Assembly: GCF_000176175.1 (NCBI RefSeq)
Contig: NZ_ACZP01000020.1
Location: 1-64,000 of the forward strand
From: Vibrio furnissii CIP 102972
GTDB taxonomy: Bacteria; Pseudomonadota; Gammaproteobacteria; Enterobacterales; Vibrionaceae
Direction of reading: 5' to 3'
DNA length: 64,000 nt
The translations under genes were made by a program, and so were the position numbers. Positions 14,810 through 24,456 of the stretch are shown here, one piece after another. The notes under the pieces were generated by a model. It was given only the letters and a program-made list of their open reading frames with translations, had not been told where the DNA came from and made no database searches. Each line of letters starts with the position of its first letter. The stretch's first letter is position 1.

Positions 14810-15991
14810 ATGACAGACAGACAATACTCGCTCGAAGAGATTCGATTGCGCTTAAATGAACTTGATGACCAACTGCTGAGCCTGCTTTCAGAACGCCGTA
14901 AACTCAGCATTGAAGTGGCCAAAAGCAAAGTCGAAACCTCCAAACCCGTGCGTGACGCTGCACGTGAGCAGCAACTGCTTGTCAAATTGATCCACGCGGG
15001 CAAAGACAAATACCAACTTGATGCCCAGTACATCACCAAGCTCTTTCACACCATCATTGAAGACTCGGTTCTCCTGCAGCAGGCTTACTTACAGAATCTG
15101 GCTAACCCACAAAGTCGCAAACCGTTGGCGCGTGTGGCGTTTCTTGGCTCGAAAGGCTCCTACTCTCATCTGGCTACCCGTGAGTATTTCAGCCGTAAAA
15201 ATACCGAACTCATTGAACTCAACTGCGATCAATTCAAAGAAGTCACCCGCACGGTGGAATCTGGCCATGCCGATTATGGCGTGCTGCCAATCGAAAACAC
15301 CAGCTCCGGCTCCATCAATGAGGTGTACGACCTACTACAACACACCACGCTGTATATCGTGGGTGAAATCACACAGCCGATTGAACACTGCTTGGTTGCG
15401 ACAAAAGACATTCGTCTAGAAGATCTCAAAGTGCTGTATTCGCACCCGCAGCCACATCAGCAGTGCAGTGAATTTTTGGGCCGTCTCAAAGGGGTGAAAC
15501 TGGAAACGTGCGCCAGCACCGCAGATGCCATGAAAAAAGTACAAGAGCTCAACCGCACTGACGTCGCTGCGATTGGCAACGCATCCAGCGGCAAACTCTA
15601 TGGCCTGCAAGCGATTCAAGGTAACATCGCCAACCAAACCGAAAACCACACTCGCTTTATTGTTGTCGCGCGCAAACCGGTTGAAGTCTCGGCGCAAATC
15701 CCGGCCAAAACCACGCTGATCATGTCCACATCGCAAGAAGCAGGCTCCTTGGTCTCCACACTCCTTGTGCTGCAACGCCTTGGCATCAACATGACCAAGC
15801 TGGAATCCCGCCCAATCATGGGCAATCCGTGGGAAGAGATGTTTTACGTCGATCTCTCCGCTCATCTGGATTCAGAAAACATGCAGCAAGCACTGATCGA
15901 ATTGACGCGCCTCACGCGCCACCTCAAAGTGCTGGGCTGCTACCCCAGCGAGAACGTCAAGCCAACCCAAGTCAAACTTGCTGAACGATAA
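14810..15991 (+). CDS. pheA: Bifunctional chorismate mutase / prephenate dehydratase (P-protein)
   Basis: 393 aa. It converts chorismate to prephenate and then phenylpyruvate for phenylalanine synthesis. The N-terminal AroQ chorismate mutase (about 1-95; LNELDDQLLSLLSERRKLSIEVAKSK) is followed by the dehydratase domain from about 105 (VAFLGSKGSYSHLATREYF, LPIENTSSGSINEVYDLL) and a C-terminal ACT domain with the ESRP motif that binds phenylalanine for feedback inhibition. ATG 14810 follows the attenuator. No terminator was seen between it and the nspS promoter. Confidence 0.98.
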   Translation: MTDRQYSLEEIRLRLNELDDQLLSLLSERRKLSIEVAKSKVETSKPVRDAAREQQLLVKLIHAGKDKYQLDAQYITKLFHTIIEDSVLLQQAYLQNLANPQSRKPLARVAFLGSKGSYSHLATREYFSRKNTELIELNCDQFKEVTRTVESGHADYGVLPIENTSSGSINEVYDLLQHTTLYIVGEITQPIEHCLVATKDIRLEDLKVLYSHPQPHQQCSEFLGRLKGVKLETCASTADAMKKVQELNRTDVAAIGNASSGKLYGLQAIQGNIANQTENHTRFIVVARKPVEVSAQIPAKTTLIMSTSQEAGSLVSTLLVLQRLGINMTKLESRPIMGNPWEEMFYVDLSAHLDSENMQQALIELTRLTRHLKVLGCYPSENVKPTQVKLAER

Positions 15992-16017
15992 CTGAATCAT
16001 ACATTTGGCTGCAAACG

Positions 16018-16046
16018 CTGGCAGTTGCATATTGAAACCCTATAAT
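16018..16046 (+). promoter_or_regulatory. Sigma-70 promoter of the nspS-mbaA operon
   Basis: CTGGCA (16018-16023), a 17-bp spacer and a perfect TATAAT (16041-16046), 27 bp after the pheA stop codon and about 120 bp before the nspS start. Confidence 0.65.
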
Positions 16047-16168
16047 AGCCACAACAAATTTCCACGTGTGGTGATACATGCACTGCCGGCGAGTTTTTGA
16101 TTCGTCGCGCACTGGGCGAAGACAGCAATAGGATATCGAACCGGCGGAGCCGGGCGAACTCAAAACGG

Positions 16169-17215
16169 ATGACGAAATCGATTTTCACGGCCTTGCTCGG
16201 GGGATGCGCCCTCACAGCATCAGTCCAAAGTAGCGAACTCAACTTATATTTATGGGAAGACACGCTCTCTCCACGAGTCGTCGATGCTTGGCATCAGCGC
16301 CATCCCGACACGCCGCTCAACCTCTATCATTTCGATAACGATGACGAGCGCAGCTTGCTGATGCTCAAAAGCGTGCAGTTGCCTTTTGACGTGGTGGTGC
16401 TCGATAACGTCTCCGCCCACATTTTCTCTCGCCAAGATCTGTTTGAAGATTTGTCACACTTGCCCAACCGCGACAACAATGCGGCCAAATGGAATCAAGC
16501 ATGTGGCAGCCATGCCGTGCCCTATTTCTGGGGATACGTGGGCATTGCCTACCGTAAAAGCAAGCTGGCCGAGCCCCCCACCGATTGGTCGCAACTGGTG
16601 CACATTGCGCCGAACATGCGCGGCCACGTCGGGCTCATTTCTGATAGCGTCGAAACACTGCTGCCCACGCTGTACAGCTTGGGAGTGTCACCGATTACCG
16701 ATTCCATCGATGTACTCAAACAGGCGTATCTGGCATTGGAGCAATCCAATCCCAATATCTTGACCTACGAATATGCCCTCAGTTACGTTCGTAGCCATGC
16801 CGAAAACGACAATCTTTACATGGCATTAGCCTACAGTGGCGATCAATATTCGCTCAATCGTTTCTTTGCGAACGATGACTGGAGCTTTAGCCTGCCGCAA
16901 GGCCAACCTTATTTATGGGTAGATTGCATGGCGATCAATAGCCATTCCCTCTACAAGCAAGAGGCCAAAGCGTTTCTCGAATTCCTGATGCAACCGGAGA
17001 TTGCAGCCATGAACGCCGCAGATATTCGAGGCGCAACGCCGAACCTGCGGGCCATGCATCTCTTGCCGCCCGAGTATCGCAATGATGCGACGCTGTTTCC
17101 CGCACCGGATCTCGTCGAACAAGGGATCATCGATAGCGAACTCTCGCCGGGCAATCTCAACGTCAGAGCCAAAATAATTAACAGTGTGATCAACCAACAT
17201 GAAGCTCAACCATAG
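16169..17215 (+). CDS. nspS: Norspermidine sensor NspS (PotD-like periplasmic protein)
   Basis: 348 aa, with signal peptide MTKSIFTALLGGCALTASVQS. The family is the periplasmic spermidine-binding protein (ELNLYLWEDTLSPRVVDAW, PYFWGYVGIAYRKSK, PYLWVDCMAINSHS). In V. cholerae the orthologue binds norspermidine or spermidine and signals through MbaA instead of feeding a transporter; no transporter genes are present here either. The ATG at 16169 is chosen on the signal peptide, although it has no clear Shine-Dalgarno; a GC hairpin (CCGGC-GGA-GCCGG, 16141-16153) lies just upstream. It overlaps mbaA by 17 bp. Confidence 0.93.
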   Translation: MTKSIFTALLGGCALTASVQSSELNLYLWEDTLSPRVVDAWHQRHPDTPLNLYHFDNDDERSLLMLKSVQLPFDVVVLDNVSAHIFSRQDLFEDLSHLPNRDNNAAKWNQACGSHAVPYFWGYVGIAYRKSKLAEPPTDWSQLVHIAPNMRGHVGLISDSVETLLPTLYSLGVSPITDSIDVLKQAYLALEQSNPNILTYEYALSYVRSHAENDNLYMALAYSGDQYSLNRFFANDDWSFSLPQGQPYLWVDCMAINSHSLYKQEAKAFLEFLMQPEIAAMNAADIRGATPNLRAMHLLPPEYRNDATLFPAPDLVEQGIIDSELSPGNLNVRAKIINSVINQHEAQP

Positions 17216-19547
17216 AATCCTTCTGCTGATTGCGCCGGTGATTCTGCTCAGTGCTGCAGCCTCCAGCTATATCATTTACACCAGCCAGAAAGATGCGTTG
17301 CTGAAACGGACCGACAGCTATTTGCAATTGAGCATGGAAAAGCTGGCCAGCCATTTCAGGCAAACGCGCGCCTTGGTCAACAGTTACTCCTTCACGCTCG
17401 CCAAAAGCGACATCATTCGCCATTACTTCTACTACGAACACAATCCTTACCGCGAATTAGAACTCGTGGACAATTTGCATCAAACCATCAGTATTCTTCA
17501 ACCCAGCGATAGTCAGCATGTTGCGCTGTCGATCCTCGACGGTGACAAAAACATTCTCTACTACGCCGAGAACAGCTACGACCCGTTTGCTCAAATGGAT
17601 CCGTTGGTCAAACAGTTCGTCGATCAGCGGTTCAATCAAACCGCGCGTACTTCCGATGTCAGCTACACCGAAAACTCAGCCGGTGAAGGCATATTGGTGC
17701 GCTACGACGTGCTGGATACTAAAACATTGCAAACACCGCTGAGCTACAACCGCGACGAAGTCTTTTTTATCGTGGTGTATGTGGTGCTGGATAAATTTAA
17801 CGCGCTGCGCCAACACATTGAATTTGATAACCAAAGCCCCATTTTCTTTCAAGACCATCCACCGCAAAACACGCAGCGTCTGACGCAGAGCGTCGAGCTG
17901 CAACCGGGCATGTACGCCATTTTGGACCCTGCGCCATTGCTGTTTCGTGACCGCTTGGCACGCATTCAAAAGGAGCTGATGCTGGCGTTTGGTTTCTCGG
18001 CACTGGTCACCGTGTTGCTGCTGCTGATCCTGCTCTACAAACATGTCATCAATCCGATTCTTCGCCTCGATAAGCAGCTACAAGAAGTTGAGAACAAACA
18101 GCGTAAGAACATTGAAATTCTGAACAGCCAAGATGAAATCGGCCGTCTCTCTTCACGCTTCTACGCCATGTATACCGAGCTCGACAGCACCTATCAACGC
18201 ACCAAAACCTTGGCGGAATACGATCACCTGACCAAGCTGGCCAACCGCCGTCAATTTCAGGTGCAAGCGGAAAAAACCTTGCTGGAGACGCCGCGAAACA
18301 GCCATATCTGGGTGCTGTATATCGATTTGGATAACTTCAAATACGTCAACGACAAATACGGCCACCAGATCGGCGACTCGCTGCTGGTCAGCTTTGCCGA
18401 TCACGTACGCCGCTTGTGTGAGGAGTTCAACCAACAGCACTACACCTATAGTTTGGCCGCGCGTTTGTCCGGCGACGAATTTGCGATTGTGCTCTGCGCG
18501 CCGAGCCGCAAGGTCGATTGCGCGACTCAGTTTGCCCAGCGTCTGCTTGACCCGATGCAAAAACAGGACAACTCGCCATTGGGCCACTTTCCAATCACCG
18601 CCAGTATCGGCATCGCCACTTATCCAGAAGATGGCCAGCAGATTGAAAAACTGTTGCTTAACGCCGACACCGCGATGTATCAAGCCAAGAACGCGGGCAA
18701 AAACCAAGTGGCTTACTACTCTCAGCAGCTCGATGAGATCGTTCAGCGCCGCAACACGATTGAGCGCGCGTTGCGCTTGGGGCATTTTGATCAAGAATTC
18801 AGTTTGGTCTATCAACCGTATTTCACCTGCTCAGGCCATCAAGTCGCTGGGTTTGAAGTGCTGCTGCGTTGGGAGTCCGAACAGTTGGGCGACGTCTCGC
18901 CGGATGAATTCATTCCAATTGCTGAACAAACCGGGTTGTTTGGCCAGATTGACCGCTGGGTGATTCAGTCCGCGTTTGCTGAACTCAACACGCTGCGCGA
19001 ACAATTTACCCAGCCGATTCAAATCTCCATCAACCTCTCGTCGGCGGAGCTAGATTCCCAACACCTGGCGCAGTTTATCCACCAGCATGCGCAGCAACAC
19101 CAAGTGGTGCCGCACTGGGTCGACTTTGAAATTACTGAAACCTTTGCCGCCGACTCCAAGAGTTTCCCGCTGCTGCATGAGCTGTCCCGCTTGGGCTATG
19201 GCTTGACCATTGACGACTTCGGTTCGGGCTACACCTCCATTGCCCAACTGGTGCAGTACCCTGTGCAAAAAATTAAGTTCGACCGCGCATTTTTGGATAC
19301 ACTGATCGCCACCAACAAACAGAAAGTCATTAAACCCCTGATTGACTTGTGCCACTCCCAGCACATGAAAGTGACCGCGGAGGGCATCGAAAGTGAAACA
19401 ATGCATCAGTGGCTGGCGAATTATCGCTGCGATTACATGCAGGGATACTTCTTTGGGAAACCCATGTCACTGAGCGAAGTTTGTGCCTGGCAACAACCGA
19501 ATGAGATGACTCCGTCCTATGAAAAAAGTGATCATTGCTTCTCTTAA
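17199..19547 (+). CDS. mbaA: MbaA, membrane GGDEF-EAL cyclic-di-GMP enzyme
   Basis: 782 aa. An N-terminal membrane segment (8-30) and a second near 260-285 enclose a periplasmic sensor region expected to contact NspS. HAMP-like and coiled sequence leads to a GGDEF domain with SGDEF (424-428) and an EAL domain with EVL (553-555). The EAL catalytic loop is intact (DDFGSGYTS, FDRAFL, TAEGIES). In V. cholerae MbaA controls biofilm through c-di-GMP in response to polyamines. It shares 17 bp with nspS and 29 bp with yjjX, so translation is probably coupled. Confidence 0.95.
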   Translation: MKLNHRILLLIAPVILLSAAASSYIIYTSQKDALLKRTDSYLQLSMEKLASHFRQTRALVNSYSFTLAKSDIIRHYFYYEHNPYRELELVDNLHQTISILQPSDSQHVALSILDGDKNILYYAENSYDPFAQMDPLVKQFVDQRFNQTARTSDVSYTENSAGEGILVRYDVLDTKTLQTPLSYNRDEVFFIVVYVVLDKFNALRQHIEFDNQSPIFFQDHPPQNTQRLTQSVELQPGMYAILDPAPLLFRDRLARIQKELMLAFGFSALVTVLLLLILLYKHVINPILRLDKQLQEVENKQRKNIEILNSQDEIGRLSSRFYAMYTELDSTYQRTKTLAEYDHLTKLANRRQFQVQAEKTLLETPRNSHIWVLYIDLDNFKYVNDKYGHQIGDSLLVSFADHVRRLCEEFNQQHYTYSLAARLSGDEFAIVLCAPSRKVDCATQFAQRLLDPMQKQDNSPLGHFPITASIGIATYPEDGQQIEKLLLNADTAMYQAKNAGKNQVAYYSQQLDEIVQRRNTIERALRLGHFDQEFSLVYQPYFTCSGHQVAGFEVLLRWESEQLGDVSPDEFIPIAEQTGLFGQIDRWVIQSAFAELNTLREQFTQPIQISINLSSAELDSQHLAQFIHQHAQQHQVVPHWVDFEITETFAADSKSFPLLHELSRLGYGLTIDDFGSGYTSIAQLVQYPVQKIKFDRAFLDTLIATNKQKVIKPLIDLCHSQHMKVTAEGIESETMHQWLANYRCDYMQGYFFGKPMSLSEVCAWQQPNEMTPSYEKSDHCFS

Positions 19548-20046
19548 CCCTGCGAAAATTCGTGCGGTGGAGAGTGCTTTTTCAACCGTATTTCCTGAAC
19601 ACACATTTGCCTTTGAAGGCATCAGCTTCCCGAGCGAAGTGGCCGATCAGCCGATGAGCGACCACGAGACCAAACTGGGCGCGCTCAATCGCGTGCGCAA
19701 TGCCAAGCAACATCGTCCCGGCGCAGATTTCTACGTGGGGCTTGAAGCGGGCATTGATGCGGGAGTGACATTTGCGTGGATGATCATCGAATCGGACACT
19801 CAGCGCGGTGAATCGCGCTCTGCCAGCTTGATGCTGCCACCTGAAGTGCTGCATCAACTGGCCGATGCCCATGAATTGGGCGATGTGATGGATGCGGTGT
19901 TTGGCACCGAGAACATCAAACAGAAAGGCGGCGCCATTGGCTTACTGACTCAGCATCACCTGACTCGCAGCTCGGTGTACCATCAGGCGCTGATTTTAGC
20001 GTTGATCCCGTTTACAAACCCCGACCACTTTCCCGCCAACCTGTAA
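19519..20046 (+). CDS. yjjX: Inosine/xanthosine triphosphatase YjjX
   Basis: House-cleaning NTPase, 175 aa, that hydrolyses non-canonical ITP and XTP. Family features: IIASLNPAKIRAVESAF near the N-terminus, GISFPSEVADQPMSDHETKLGALNRVRNA, and YVGLEAGID. It starts inside the end of mbaA, as in V. cholerae, and ends at a bidirectional terminator. Its substrate class overlaps the purine theme at the left of the window, but no link is shown. Confidence 0.94.
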   Translation: MKKVIIASLNPAKIRAVESAFSTVFPEHTFAFEGISFPSEVADQPMSDHETKLGALNRVRNAKQHRPGADFYVGLEAGIDAGVTFAWMIIESDTQRGESRSASLMLPPEVLHQLADAHELGDVMDAVFGTENIKQKGGAIGLLTQHHLTRSSVYHQALILALIPFTNPDHFPANL

Positions 20047-20054
20047 GTGCAGGG

Positions 20055-20090
20055 ATAAAAAAACCAGCCCCAAGGCTGGTTTTTTTATTT
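20055..20090. terminator. Bidirectional terminator between yjjX and trpR
   Basis: The stem AAACCAGCC/GGCTGGTTT with flanking A and T runs serves yjjX (plus) and trpR (minus). It overlaps the last codons of trpR. Confidence 0.88.
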
Positions 20091-20378
20091 CAGAATCAAT
20101 TGACTCAAGATGGCCCGATCGGCGTCAGAACGAGATTTCAGTTCGTTGGAGCCACGAGTAATTGTCGCAACACCGACCCGTAACATTTGACTCACCTGTC
20201 GTTGTGACATCTCACCTTTCAACAGTTCACAGAGAATATTGACCCTCGCCACCAACGCTTCGCGCTCATCTGGGGTCATTAACATCGTTAGCAGCATCGC
20301 GTGCTGCTCTTGGTCTGCGGCCTGTTTGACTAACGTCATCAGCTGCGACCAGTCACTGTACTCAGGTTGTTGGGACAT
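20085..20378 (-). CDS. trpR: Trp operon repressor TrpR
   Basis: 97 aa, DNA-binding repressor activated by tryptophan. The all-helical TrpR fold is evident: QLMTLVKQAADQEQHAMLLTMLMTPDEREALVARVNILCELL, then the helix-turn-helix MSQRQVSQMLRVGVATITRGSNELK. The ATG at 20378 (MSQQPEYSDW) is chosen by family comparison; the frame is open upstream, but that extension covers a trp-operator-like sequence. Confidence 0.96.
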   Translation of the reverse strand: MSQQPEYSDWSQLMTLVKQAADQEQHAMLLTMLMTPDEREALVARVNILCELLKGEMSQRQVSQMLRVGVATITRGSNELKSRSDADRAILSQLILK

Positions 20379-20382
20379 GATT

Positions 20383-20400
20383 GTACTCGTTGAGTGATAC
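20383..20400. promoter_or_regulatory. trp-operator-like sequence at the trpR start
   Basis: GTACTCGTTGAGTGATAC has the same 18-bp frame as the E. coli trpR operator: a perfect GTACTC left half and a weaker right half ending in TAC. It lies 4 bp from the start codon, fitting autoregulation. The right half is degenerate, so this is tentative. Confidence 0.35.
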
Positions 20401-20432
20401 ACGCCTCTATTGTAGAGAACACTCAAACAGAA

Positions 20433-22379
20433 TCAATATTTTGTCTCCACCTCATGCTGATTTAAAAATGCACCGTCCACGCCCATCAAGTCACGGTAGT
20501 AGGTTTCAAACATCAAAATGTTCTGCACATAGCCGCGTGTTTCTCGAAATGGAATCGCTTCGATGAAGGCGTATGCATCCAACTGGCCATCGGTTTCTTT
20601 GCGCCAACGGTCGACCCGTTGCGGCCCGGCATTGTACGCCGCAAAAGCAAAGATTCGATTGTTGTCATATCGTTCCAGCAAACCATTGAGATAATGGCTG
20701 CCGATTTCGATGTTCTTGCCGACTTGGTACAACTCGTCCGCATCATCATACGTGAGCTGATATTTCTTCGCCGTATAGCGCGCAGTCGCAGGCATGATCT
20801 GCATGATGCCACGAGCGCCCACAGGCGAGCGGGCTTCCGAATCCATTGCACTCTCCTGACGCGCAAGCGACATCAGCATGATCGGATCAATGCCGTGCTT
20901 TTCACCGTAGAAGTTAAACCACCATTGATGCGCCATCGGAAAGCGCAGCGTCATGTTGTCCCACATGCGTGCCGAAATCGATGCGGTGACCGTCAGGTGA
21001 TGCCAGCGTTTACTCGCCGCATAGGCGGCCAACATCTCTTTTTCTTCCAGCGTGACGCGGCTGAGTAGCCAGCTCCATTCACTTTTCGCCGCGGCTATTT
21101 TATCGCGATCAATCAGCTCTTGAATTCTCACCAGCGCCGTTTGATACGGTTTGACCTTGTTCGAATCGAGATCAAGCGTCGACACCGGATAATTCACCGA
21201 TTGCTGCACCGCTTTGGCGGCCGCAACGCTGTAAAAATTGCGCTCCCCTAAAATCGCTTGTAGCCGTTTTATTCCCGCATCTTTGTGCCCAAGCGCCATG
21301 TCACTGCGACCGAGCCAATATTGCCAACGCGTGGTCGCTTGCTCTGCTGAAGGGAGTTGCTGAATCCAATCGGTCACGCCCTGCCAATCCACATGGCGTA
21401 GCGCCAAACGAATACGGGTTTCAATCAGGTTGATGTTACTGCTGCCCGCAATCACGCCATCACGCCATTGACGCAGTTCCAGTGATTCGGCATCCATCAT
21501 TCGCAGCGCAATGTATTGGCCAATGCGCGCCTGTTGAGCGGCGCTCCAATGCTGCGCTTTGACCACCTCGGCCAACGCACGTTGCGCCTTCAGTTCATCG
21601 ATGCGCGCCAGTTTTTCCAACGCCAACTCAGCTTGGCGTCGTGCCAGCGCCGCTTTGGCATGACGCTGTGCAAACGCCACCACCGTTTCCGGTTTATCGT
21701 ATAAGTCGAGCATCTCTTGCGCGATGCTGGCGTTGGCTGGGCGATCGATTTTCTTGAGTAGGTACTTCATCAGCGCGCGGTTGCGACCTTCAAAGGCCAG
21801 CACCATGCGATCCAAGACCAAGGTATCCGTGAGGCCACCTTGCTTGTCCCACGCCTCAAACAGCGGGTCACAGGCATCTGCAACGCTGCCGCCGCTGAGC
21901 CACAGCGATTTCGCTCCCGCATAAGCTTCTGCCCGTTTGCCCGTTTGCAACTTGGCGTTGTAATAGTGGCAGCGATATGTTTCCCCATTGGGTTCGTTGG
22001 GCGAAAACTGTAGCAGCGCGCCCCACTTCTCCTGACTGGCGAGTGCATCCAGATACGGCGCACTGATGCGATTGGCAAAGGGAAAATCACGGTGCGTATC
22101 GATAAACGCCCGCACCGCAATCGGCGGCTTGGAGCCCAAATCAATGAGAAAACTGCGGTAGTCGAGGTAGGGCGTCAGTGGATAATCGGCCAACTGACGG
22201 CGGTGTTTCTTAAATTCATCTACATTTTTGTCATCAAGCCACTGCTGGGCTTGATCATACAGATCCCGCTGAGCATCCAGATCGAGAGAGCTTGAAAACG
22301 CTGTGCCGCTAATCAATGAACTGAACATCAACATTGACGATACAAGACGATGCGGCTTAAAAACACACCAAAGCGTCAT
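20433..22379 (-). CDS. slt: Soluble lytic murein transglycosylase Slt
   Basis: Slt70-type enzyme, 648 aa, cleaving the MurNAc-GlcNAc bond with 1,6-anhydro product formation, which feeds the recycling genes nagZ, anmK and murQ elsewhere in the window. Signal peptide (about 1-29, ending near GTAFSSS), long superhelical U and L domains, then the C-terminal SLT domain with the catalytic glutamate in SLARQESAMDSEARSPVGARGIMQIMP and the FAAYNAGPQRVDRW signature. ATG 22379 with AAAGGAA upstream. Confidence 0.96.
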   Translation of the reverse strand: MTLWCVFKPHRLVSSMLMFSSLISGTAFSSSLDLDAQRDLYDQAQQWLDDKNVDEFKKHRRQLADYPLTPYLDYRSFLIDLGSKPPIAVRAFIDTHRDFPFANRISAPYLDALASQEKWGALLQFSPNEPNGETYRCHYYNAKLQTGKRAEAYAGAKSLWLSGGSVADACDPLFEAWDKQGGLTDTLVLDRMVLAFEGRNRALMKYLLKKIDRPANASIAQEMLDLYDKPETVVAFAQRHAKAALARRQAELALEKLARIDELKAQRALAEVVKAQHWSAAQQARIGQYIALRMMDAESLELRQWRDGVIAGSSNINLIETRIRLALRHVDWQGVTDWIQQLPSAEQATTRWQYWLGRSDMALGHKDAGIKRLQAILGERNFYSVAAAKAVQQSVNYPVSTLDLDSNKVKPYQTALVRIQELIDRDKIAAAKSEWSWLLSRVTLEEKEMLAAYAASKRWHHLTVTASISARMWDNMTLRFPMAHQWWFNFYGEKHGIDPIMLMSLARQESAMDSEARSPVGARGIMQIMPATARYTAKKYQLTYDDADELYQVGKNIEIGSHYLNGLLERYDNNRIFAFAAYNAGPQRVDRWRKETDGQLDAYAFIEAIPFRETRGYVQNILMFETYYRDLMGVDGAFLNQHEVETKY

Positions 22380-22636
22380 GGCTCTTATTCCTTTAAAGCT
22401 GATTTAACCGATATTTATTACGCTAATTCTAGCGCGAAATGTAAAGCAGCCAGATGTAAACTTGATGTAAATAATGCGACAGAGAATAAAAAGAGTGCCA
22501 GCGTTACAAACTCAGCAAACACTATTAGAGCGACTCATCAATTACGCGGGAAAAGCTTGGCCGCTAGTAACAAATGAGAATGCTTTAGTATAGAATGTCG
22601 GCTTTATTCTGTTGGAAAGATTAGGAACGATCGGCA

Positions 22637-24304
22637 ATGGCTGAATACGTATATACCATGTCACGGGTGAGCAAAATTGTGCCACCTAAGCGTCAAATTC
22701 TAAAAGACATCTCTCTGAGTTTCTTCCCAGGGGCAAAAATCGGTGTTTTGGGTCTGAACGGTGCGGGTAAATCGACTCTGCTACGTATCATGGCGGGCAT
22801 CGACACCGATATCGATGGCGAAGCACGTCCACAACCAGGTCTAAAAGTCGGTTACCTGCCTCAGGAACCTGTCCTGGATGAATCAAAAACCGTTCGCGAA
22901 GTGGTTGAAGAAGCCGTTTCTGACGTTGCAGGCGCTCTCAAGCGTCTGGATGAAGTTTACGCGGCCTACGCTGAAGACGGCGCAGACTTCGACGCACTGG
23001 CTAAAGAGCAAGGCGACCTCGAAGCCCTGATCCAAGCGAAAGATGGCCACAACCTTGAAAACGCGCTTGAGCGTGCCGCCAATGCGCTGCGTCTGCCTGA
23101 ATGGGATCAGAAAATTGCCCATCTGTCCGGTGGTGAGCGTCGCCGTGTTGCGATCTGTCGTCTGCTACTAGAAAAACCAGACATGCTGCTGCTCGACGAA
23201 CCAACCAACCACTTGGATGCGGAATCTGTGGCTTGGCTGGAACGCTTCCTGGTGGATTACTCAGGTACCGTCGTGGCCATCACGCACGACCGTTACTTCC
23301 TAGACAACGCAGCGGGCTGGATTCTAGAACTTGACCGTGGCGAAGGGATTCCATGGCAAGGCAACTACACCTCGTGGCTAGAGCAAAAAGATGCGCGTCT
23401 GCAACAAGAAGCATCGCAAGAAAGCGCTCGTCAAAAAACCATCGAGAAAGAGCTGGAGTGGGTTCGTAAAAACCCGAAAGGTCGTCAAGCAAAATCAAAA
23501 GCGCGTATGGCTCGCTTTGAAGAACTGCAAAGCACTGATCACCAGAAACGTAACGAGACGAACGAACTGTTCATTCCGCCAGGCGAACGTCTGGGCGACA
23601 AAGTGATCGAAGTGAAGAACCTGAGCAAGTCATTTGACGGTCGTCTGCTGATCGACGATCTGTCATTCAACATGCCAAAAGGTGCGATTGTCGGCATCAT
23701 CGGTGCCAACGGTGCAGGTAAATCCACATTGTTCAAGATGCTGAGCGGCGTAGAACAACCCGATTCCGGTACCATCGAAATGGGCGACACGGTGAAACTG
23801 GCGTCTGTGGATCAGTTCCGTGATTCAATGAACGACAAGAACACCGTGTTCCAAGAGATCTCGGAAGGCGCAGACATCATCAAGATCAACAACTTTGAAA
23901 TTCCAGCGCGTGCATACTGCTCTCGCTTTAACTTCAAAGGCTCGGATCAACAAAAAGTGATCGGCGAACTGTCTGGTGGTGAGCGTAACCGTGTGCACTT
24001 GGCGAAACTGCTGAAAGCCGGCGGTAACGTGCTGTTGCTCGACGAACCAACCAACGATCTGGACGTCGAAACATTGCGTGCACTGGAAGAAGCGCTGCTG
24101 GAATTCCCGGGCTGTGCCATGGTGATCTCGCACGACCGTTGGTTCCTCGACCGTATCGCGACCCACATCATCGACTACCGCGATGAAGGTCAAGTAAACT
24201 TCTACGAAGGCAACTACACCGAATACATGGATTGGCTGAAGAAAACCCTTGGCCCTGAAGCGGCAGAACCACACCGCATCAAATACAAACGTATTGCCAA
24301 GTAA
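22637..24304 (+). CDS. ettA: EttA, energy-dependent translational throttle (ABC-F ATPase)
   Basis: 555 aa, the same length as E. coli EttA, with two ABC domains and no membrane segments. Walker A motifs GLNGAGKST and GANGAGKST; signatures LSGGERRRV and LSGGERNRV; Walker B LLLDEPTNHLD and LLLDEPTNDLD. The charged linker between the domains (about 240-310) reaches into the ribosomal E site. It regulates the first translation cycles by ATP/ADP level. ATG 22637 with AGGA upstream; a terminator follows. Confidence 0.97.
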   Translation: MAEYVYTMSRVSKIVPPKRQILKDISLSFFPGAKIGVLGLNGAGKSTLLRIMAGIDTDIDGEARPQPGLKVGYLPQEPVLDESKTVREVVEEAVSDVAGALKRLDEVYAAYAEDGADFDALAKEQGDLEALIQAKDGHNLENALERAANALRLPEWDQKIAHLSGGERRRVAICRLLLEKPDMLLLDEPTNHLDAESVAWLERFLVDYSGTVVAITHDRYFLDNAAGWILELDRGEGIPWQGNYTSWLEQKDARLQQEASQESARQKTIEKELEWVRKNPKGRQAKSKARMARFEELQSTDHQKRNETNELFIPPGERLGDKVIEVKNLSKSFDGRLLIDDLSFNMPKGAIVGIIGANGAGKSTLFKMLSGVEQPDSGTIEMGDTVKLASVDQFRDSMNDKNTVFQEISEGADIIKINNFEIPARAYCSRFNFKGSDQQKVIGELSGGERNRVHLAKLLKAGGNVLLLDEPTNDLDVETLRALEEALLEFPGCAMVISHDRWFLDRIATHIIDYRDEGQVNFYEGNYTEYMDWLKKTLGPEAAEPHRIKYKRIAK

Positions 24305-24338
24305 TTCGCAGACACGCAAGTCATTCACAGACACAATT

Positions 24339-24365
24339 AAAGGGCCGCATCATGCGGCCTTTTTG
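24339..24365 (+). terminator. Intrinsic terminator after ettA
   Basis: GGCCGCAT/ATGCGGCC with a one-base gap, followed by TTTTT. Confidence 0.88.
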
Positions 24366-24456
24366 TATGGCGACGATTCGCAGTCACTCATTCGGTGGAA
24401 TCGGCTCAGGTTTGCTATGCTTGAAAGGCTTGACCTGCCAGTAAAGTGAGAACGCT

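Noticed and set aside
18153..18815. 220-codon frame antisense to mbaA
   Set aside because: Antisense shadow of the GGDEF-domain coding sequence.
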